Assembly (NCBI RefSeq): GCF_008124785.1
Contig: NZ_VNHU01000004.1
Coordinates: 1-64,000, forward strand
Length of the DNA: 64,000 nt
DNA from: Aquimarina intermedia
Lineage (GTDB): Bacteria > Bacteroidota > Bacteroidia > Flavobacteriales > Flavobacteriaceae
Reading direction: 5' to 3'
How positions within the stretch are numbered: the first letter of the stretch is position 1; every line of letters begins with the position of its first letter. The translations under genes and the position numbers were made by a program. Shown here piece by piece: positions 60,485 to 64,000 of the stretch. Under the pieces are notes generated by a model. It had not been told where the DNA came from and did no database searches. It saw only the letters and a program-made list of their open reading frames with translations.

Positions 60485-61330
60485 GCTTAGACCAGGAATA
60501 ACCATAAAAGGAATTTCCACGTGTAGTCCGATCTTTCTAATTACAGATTCGCGAGTCATTCGCTCAATAAAGCTATGCTTATAATTGACCATAAAGAGCA
60601 TACGAATGTTATACTCCCTTATATAATTACTGATACTCTCTGATTTTTCTTTCTGTTTTTCTAACCAATGTACACTCACTTCTACATCTCCCAAATGCTC
60701 CAAGAGCTTATCATAATTGTACTGCTGGATTTCATCCAACTTCCCTGTTTCTCTAATATGTAAAATGTGTAATTCTGCTTTAAACATTTCCAGTAATCTA
60801 GTTATTGGTGCAATCTCATCTTTACCATAAAAGCGACGTAGATCGGTTGAAAAGGCTATATCTTTGGGATTAGTAAAAACATACTCACTGGGAATCATTA
60901 AGGTAGGACACAGCGTATTGCCTTGAACGACTCGTATGGTATTGCTTCCCAAAAGATACTCCTTAGCACGTGTTGCCCCTTGGGTTCCCATTACTACAAG
61001 GTCTATTTTCTTACGTTTGATTGTATTTTGTACAGTTTCAACTAATTTTTTTGAAATAGAAAGCGTTTCAAAACTATGGTTATAATCCTCACAATCCCGT
61101 GTGATCGCGTGTAGTGTTTCTGCCAAACCATCTTTGGATGCACAACTTAGTCTGGTATACAACACGTTTCCCTTTGTGGTATCTATTCTACTTGTAAGTA
61201 TTGGTGTATCAACCTCAAAAGTATTTAAAAGATAAAATTTACACTCTTGATCCTTAAAAAGTCGTGTAGCATAGAATAAAGCATTGTAAGCATTTTGTGA
61301 AAAATCAGTAGGAACTAAAATGGTTTTCAT
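60482..61330 (-). CDS. Universal stress protein (tandem UspA domains)
   Basis: 282 residues. N-terminal UspA domain MKTILVPTDFSQNAYNALFY with ATP motif GTQGATRAKEYLLGSNT; C-terminal domain without it (ISNYIREYNIRMLFMVNYKH). Single gene with its own FNR-type promoter (61360-61402). Compared with its neighbours it is a diverged copy in the array. Confidence 0.92.
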   Translation of the reverse strand: MKTILVPTDFSQNAYNALFYATRLFKDQECKFYLLNTFEVDTPILTSRIDTTKGNVLYTRLSCASKDGLAETLHAITRDCEDYNHSFETLSISKKLVETVQNTIKRKKIDLVVMGTQGATRAKEYLLGSNTIRVVQGNTLCPTLMIPSEYVFTNPKDIAFSTDLRRFYGKDEIAPITRLLEMFKAELHILHIRETGKLDEIQQYNYDKLLEHLGDVEVSVHWLEKQKEKSESISNYIREYNIRMLFMVNYKHSFIERMTRESVIRKIGLHVEIPFMVIPGLS

Positions 61331-61359
61331 AATAATTATATATTAAAATCTAATACATA

Positions 61360-61402
61360 TAAAATTACTACGATCGAATGAACAGAACTATGACATAGAT
61401 CA
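61360..61402 (-). promoter_or_regulatory. FNR/CRP-type box plus -7 element
   Basis: TGAC-ATAG-ATCA at 61391-61402, with minus-strand TAATTTTA (61367 down to 61360) as -7 element. Spacing 29.5 bp. Shares the AACTATGAYA...ATCAG extended flank. Confidence 0.7.
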
Positions 61403-62257
61403 GGTATCTGAAGGAATTACCAGGAAAGGAATCTTGGTATTAAATGTTATTTTCCTGATCACTGCTTCCCTAATTAATTCTTCCAGAAAGCTGTGTTTAT
61501 AATTAATCATTGCTAACATCTCAACATCCTCTTCATCAATAAAGCTCGTAATTCCTTTGGTAACACCAGAAAAGTTGGGGACCACATAAAATTCATACTC
61601 CAGATTCTTAAAGTAATTATCCAAAGCACCAGAATTGTAGTTTTGCACATGAGACAAGGAAGGCGCGTCATATATGTGTAACATACAAACCTTTGCACCA
61701 AACTGTTTTGCAATTTTCTTAATTGGTTTTATTTCTGCTTTATAATAAATCCTCTCAAAATCGGTAGCAAATACAATAGAACGGATGGGTGAAAAATTCA
61801 CTTCATCAGGAATTACTAAAATTGGACACCTATCAACATTTTTAATGAGACTATGTGTATTGCTTCCCAAAAATAAAGCTCTGGCTCCCGTTGCTCCTTT
61901 GGTACCAATGCATATTAGCTCATACGTTTGTGTATTTACCATATCCTTAATAACGTCAACAAAATCCCCTTTTCTTGAATGAACATTGAACACGTGCGTG
62001 GAATCCGGATACGAGTTGGATATATCATCTAAGATACTGTTTAAACCCGCTTCCGACTCTTTTTTTATCAAATCCTGGAAAAATCCAATCCGTTGTGAAC
62101 TTAAGGTGGTAGCTAATTGTGAAGGATGTACATCATAGACATGAACAATATCAAATTGACATGAGCTGCCTTTATACAATTGCATCGCATACACAATAGT
62201 GTTCCATGCATTATCAGAAAAATCTGTTGGAATCAATATTCTTTTATCAGTTTGCAT
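61400..62257 (-). CDS. Universal stress protein (tandem UspA domains)
   Basis: 285 residues. DKRILIPTDFSDNAWNTIVY opens domain 1; ATP motif GTKGATGARALFLGSNTH. Second domain ends in FNTKIPFLVIPSD. It starts 5 bp after the preceding usp gene, so translation of the two is probably coupled, and both belong with the outermost usp gene to one transcript. Confidence 0.92.
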   Translation of the reverse strand: MQTDKRILIPTDFSDNAWNTIVYAMQLYKGSSCQFDIVHVYDVHPSQLATTLSSQRIGFFQDLIKKESEAGLNSILDDISNSYPDSTHVFNVHSRKGDFVDVIKDMVNTQTYELICIGTKGATGARALFLGSNTHSLIKNVDRCPILVIPDEVNFSPIRSIVFATDFERIYYKAEIKPIKKIAKQFGAKVCMLHIYDAPSLSHVQNYNSGALDNYFKNLEYEFYVVPNFSGVTKGITSFIDEEDVEMLAMINYKHSFLEELIREAVIRKITFNTKIPFLVIPSDT

Positions 62258-62262
62258 AAGCT

Positions 62263-63120
62263 CTAGGATGATTGTAACCGCTTTTCTGACGGAATCACTA
62301 AAAACGGAATATTTGTATGGTAAGCGATTTGATTAATTACCGGTTTAAAAAGCAAGTTTTCAAAGAAGGAATGACGATTATGGATCATAATCAACAGATT
62401 AATCTTTATTTTTTTCTGAAAATCTTCAACAGCTTCCATCACATCCATACCGTCTGCAATATGAAATATATGGGCATTTGTTTTGAAATAGTCGTCTAGA
62501 TATGCTTTCACTTCTTCTTGATGTGCATCTAACTTAACCCCGTAATACGCATTTAAAATATTCAATCGGGATCCGTGATCTTCACAAATATCTTTGATTA
62601 GCGGTAAAAATTCATTGGTAGTGTGCAGATTAAAGTCCGTAGGAAACAGTATTTCAAGTGGTTTTTCATATTCAAAATTATCAGGAACTGCTAACACAGG
62701 GCATTTAGCTTTCTTAATTGTATACATTGTATGCGTACCTATAAAAACTTCCTTCGCACCGGTAGCTCCCTTAGTGCCCATAATGATAAGATCTATAGAA
62801 TATTTATCTATCATCTCCTTAATCTCACCTATCAACGTATTAAATGCAGAACATCGCACAAATGTAAAGTTTGAAGTATCAAATTCTTCTTTTATCTTAT
62901 CTTCTGTTCGCTCGATATCCCGTTTAGAATTCATCATAGCCACATCCTCCATTCCATATAAGGTTGGATTTTCTATCAAATAGCCTGTGTGGTAAGATAC
63001 CGGTGTAAATGTATTTAGTAAATAAAAAGTAACTTCTTCCTTCTTCAACAACTGCATAGCATAACGAATGGCGTTCATCGCATTGTCAGAAAAATCAGTG
63101 GGTAATAAAACATTTTTCAT
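62263..63120 (-). CDS. Universal stress protein (tandem UspA domains)
   Basis: 285 residues. KNVLLPTDFSDNAMNAIRYA opens domain 1; ATP motif GTKGATGAKEVFIGTHT (G-T in place of G-S). Domain 2 with LLIMIHNRHSFFENLLF. It lies 24 bp after the gene at 63145-63990 and 5 bp before the next, in an array of five genes of the same length and orientation. Confidence 0.92.
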   Translation of the reverse strand: MKNVLLPTDFSDNAMNAIRYAMQLLKKEEVTFYLLNTFTPVSYHTGYLIENPTLYGMEDVAMMNSKRDIERTEDKIKEEFDTSNFTFVRCSAFNTLIGEIKEMIDKYSIDLIIMGTKGATGAKEVFIGTHTMYTIKKAKCPVLAVPDNFEYEKPLEILFPTDFNLHTTNEFLPLIKDICEDHGSRLNILNAYYGVKLDAHQEEVKAYLDDYFKTNAHIFHIADGMDVMEAVEDFQKKIKINLLIMIHNRHSFFENLLFKPVINQIAYHTNIPFLVIPSEKRLQSS

Positions 63121-63144
63121 AAATTTAGATTTAAAATTACGTAG

Positions 63145-63990
63145 TTATCTGCTTAGATTCTGCATAACGAAAAAAGGAACTTTTAAATGCAATCCTATTT
63201 TATCTATCGTTGATTGATATAATATACTTTCCAGATACGAATGTCTTGAGTTAATCATAACAAGCATTTGAGCTCCGTAATCATCAATACATGTATTGAT
63301 TGCCGTTGTTAAATCATCAGAATCTCGTGTATGAAATTTTATTTCATTATCAGACAACGCTTCCTCTAGAAAAGCCTTATTATCTTCTTGACGAATAGCT
63401 AATTTTTCAAATTTGGATACATATAAGCAATGGATAATAGATCGATAACTCTTTGATAAAGAATGCAAAATTTTCAACTCTCTACGCTTATAAGGCAACC
63501 TAAAATCAGTAGGAAACAGAATGGTTTTAGGCCGGATATAGTTATATCCTGAAGGTATGGCCAACACAGGACATTTTACATATTTTAATACCTGAAGGGT
63601 ATGACTTCCAAAAGTGATTTTACGGTCATCGGTTTTACCGCGAGTTCCCATAATAACCACATCAATATTTTGTTCGTCTACCAACTCATTAGTCTCATCT
63701 ACCAAGTTGCCAAATCTGGACAAGGTCTTATAGGTATGTCTCGGATTAGGTGATATTTCAGCGAGTTTTTTAAGTAATGCAGCTAGCGCGTTTTCAGACG
63801 TTTGAAGCACCGAGGCCTTATAATCATCTAATAGCTCACGTGAGATTACACTGTTATTATCATATACCTCATCAGCATAAGCATGCATAATAAAAAACTC
63901 ACATCGTTCATACTTAAAAAGTTCTACAGCATAGTGTAAGGCGTTCAATGCGTTATCAGAAAAGTCAGTGGGAACTATAATTTTTTTCAT
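63145..63990 (-). CDS. Universal stress protein (tandem UspA domains)
   Basis: 281 residues. KKIIVPTDFSDNALNALHYA opens domain 1; ATP motif GTRGKTDDRKITFGSHT, the most divergent of the five but all motif positions intact. First gene of the minus-strand array within the window; its promoter is beyond the end, so the presence of a box there cannot be seen. Confidence 0.92.
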   Translation of the reverse strand: MKKIIVPTDFSDNALNALHYAVELFKYERCEFFIMHAYADEVYDNNSVISRELLDDYKASVLQTSENALAALLKKLAEISPNPRHTYKTLSRFGNLVDETNELVDEQNIDVVIMGTRGKTDDRKITFGSHTLQVLKYVKCPVLAIPSGYNYIRPKTILFPTDFRLPYKRRELKILHSLSKSYRSIIHCLYVSKFEKLAIRQEDNKAFLEEALSDNEIKFHTRDSDDLTTAINTCIDDYGAQMLVMINSRHSYLESILYQSTIDKIGLHLKVPFFVMQNLSR

Positions 63991-64000
63991 CAGGCAGATT

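Overview
The window is chromosomal DNA from a member of the Bacteroidota, very probably a marine Flavobacteriaceae. The evidence is low-GC coding, lack of strong Shine-Dalgarno sites, promoters of the TTG-N20-TAnnTTTG type, the TamB/TsaD/DUF4159 housekeeping block, YtxH and SRPBCC proteins, and a flexirubin-type pigment cluster. The genus cannot be fixed from the sequence alone.

Layout. 1-5.3 kb is a loosely packed accessory stretch: an AraC-family regulator, a lipoprotein-anchored VOC protein, a cation-efflux-like protein, an SH3b protein and two broken genes (a membrane protein with two in-frame stops, and a DUF1059-like gene with a 1-nt deletion). 5.3-16.2 kb is core housekeeping: pfkA and tamB on the minus strand, then divergently tsaD, rsmE, DUF4159, a SpoU methyltransferase, an AI-2E transporter and a THUMP-like methyltransferase. 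16.2-21.9 kb holds small stress-type and unknown genes, a 21-bp tandem repeat and a dihydrouridine synthase.

21.9-41.6 kb is a flexirubin/aryl-polyene biosynthetic cluster. A minus-strand run of 22 tightly spaced genes extends from fabG down to a small helical protein. It carries two ACPs, three cysteine-bearing FabF-type ketosynthases, two degenerate ketosynthase-like proteins, two hotdog dehydratases, a thioesterase, DarA and DarB for the dialkylresorcinol, an LpxL-like acyltransferase, a BtrH-like acyltransferase, an ABC exporter, LolA-like and lipoprotein transport parts and a NodB deacetylase. Just upstream lie a tyrosine ammonia-lyase (starter supply) and a divergent FAD halogenase/hydroxylase-like enzyme (ring tailoring). 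No aryl-CoA/ACP ligase and no MMPL exporter are present in the window.

41.7-47 kb has a secreted protein, three tRNAs (Ser-GCT, Pro-TGG, Arg-TCT), a fasciclin lipoprotein and several small proteins, two of them very short (57 and 47 aa). 47-64 kb is a stress/low-oxygen island: six tandem-domain universal stress proteins, cardiolipin synthase, a persulfide-dioxygenase/rhodanese plus two YeeE/YedE sulfur-transport proteins, a D-lactate-dehydrogenase-like protein, Hsp20, a beta-CASP metallohydrolase, an ATP-cone/Mrr-type nuclease and a small release-factor-like protein.

The most useful new observation is regulatory. Six transcription units of this island have a Crp/FNR-type palindrome (five TGAY-N4-ATCA as read on the plus strand, one GTAAC-N4-GTTAC). 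In every case its centre lies exactly 29.5 bp upstream of a TAnnTTTG-like -7 element, which is the geometry of a class II activator. This ties the Usp array, Hsp20, the nuclease/RNA-hydrolase genes and the sulfur operon into one probable oxygen- or redox-responsive regulon.
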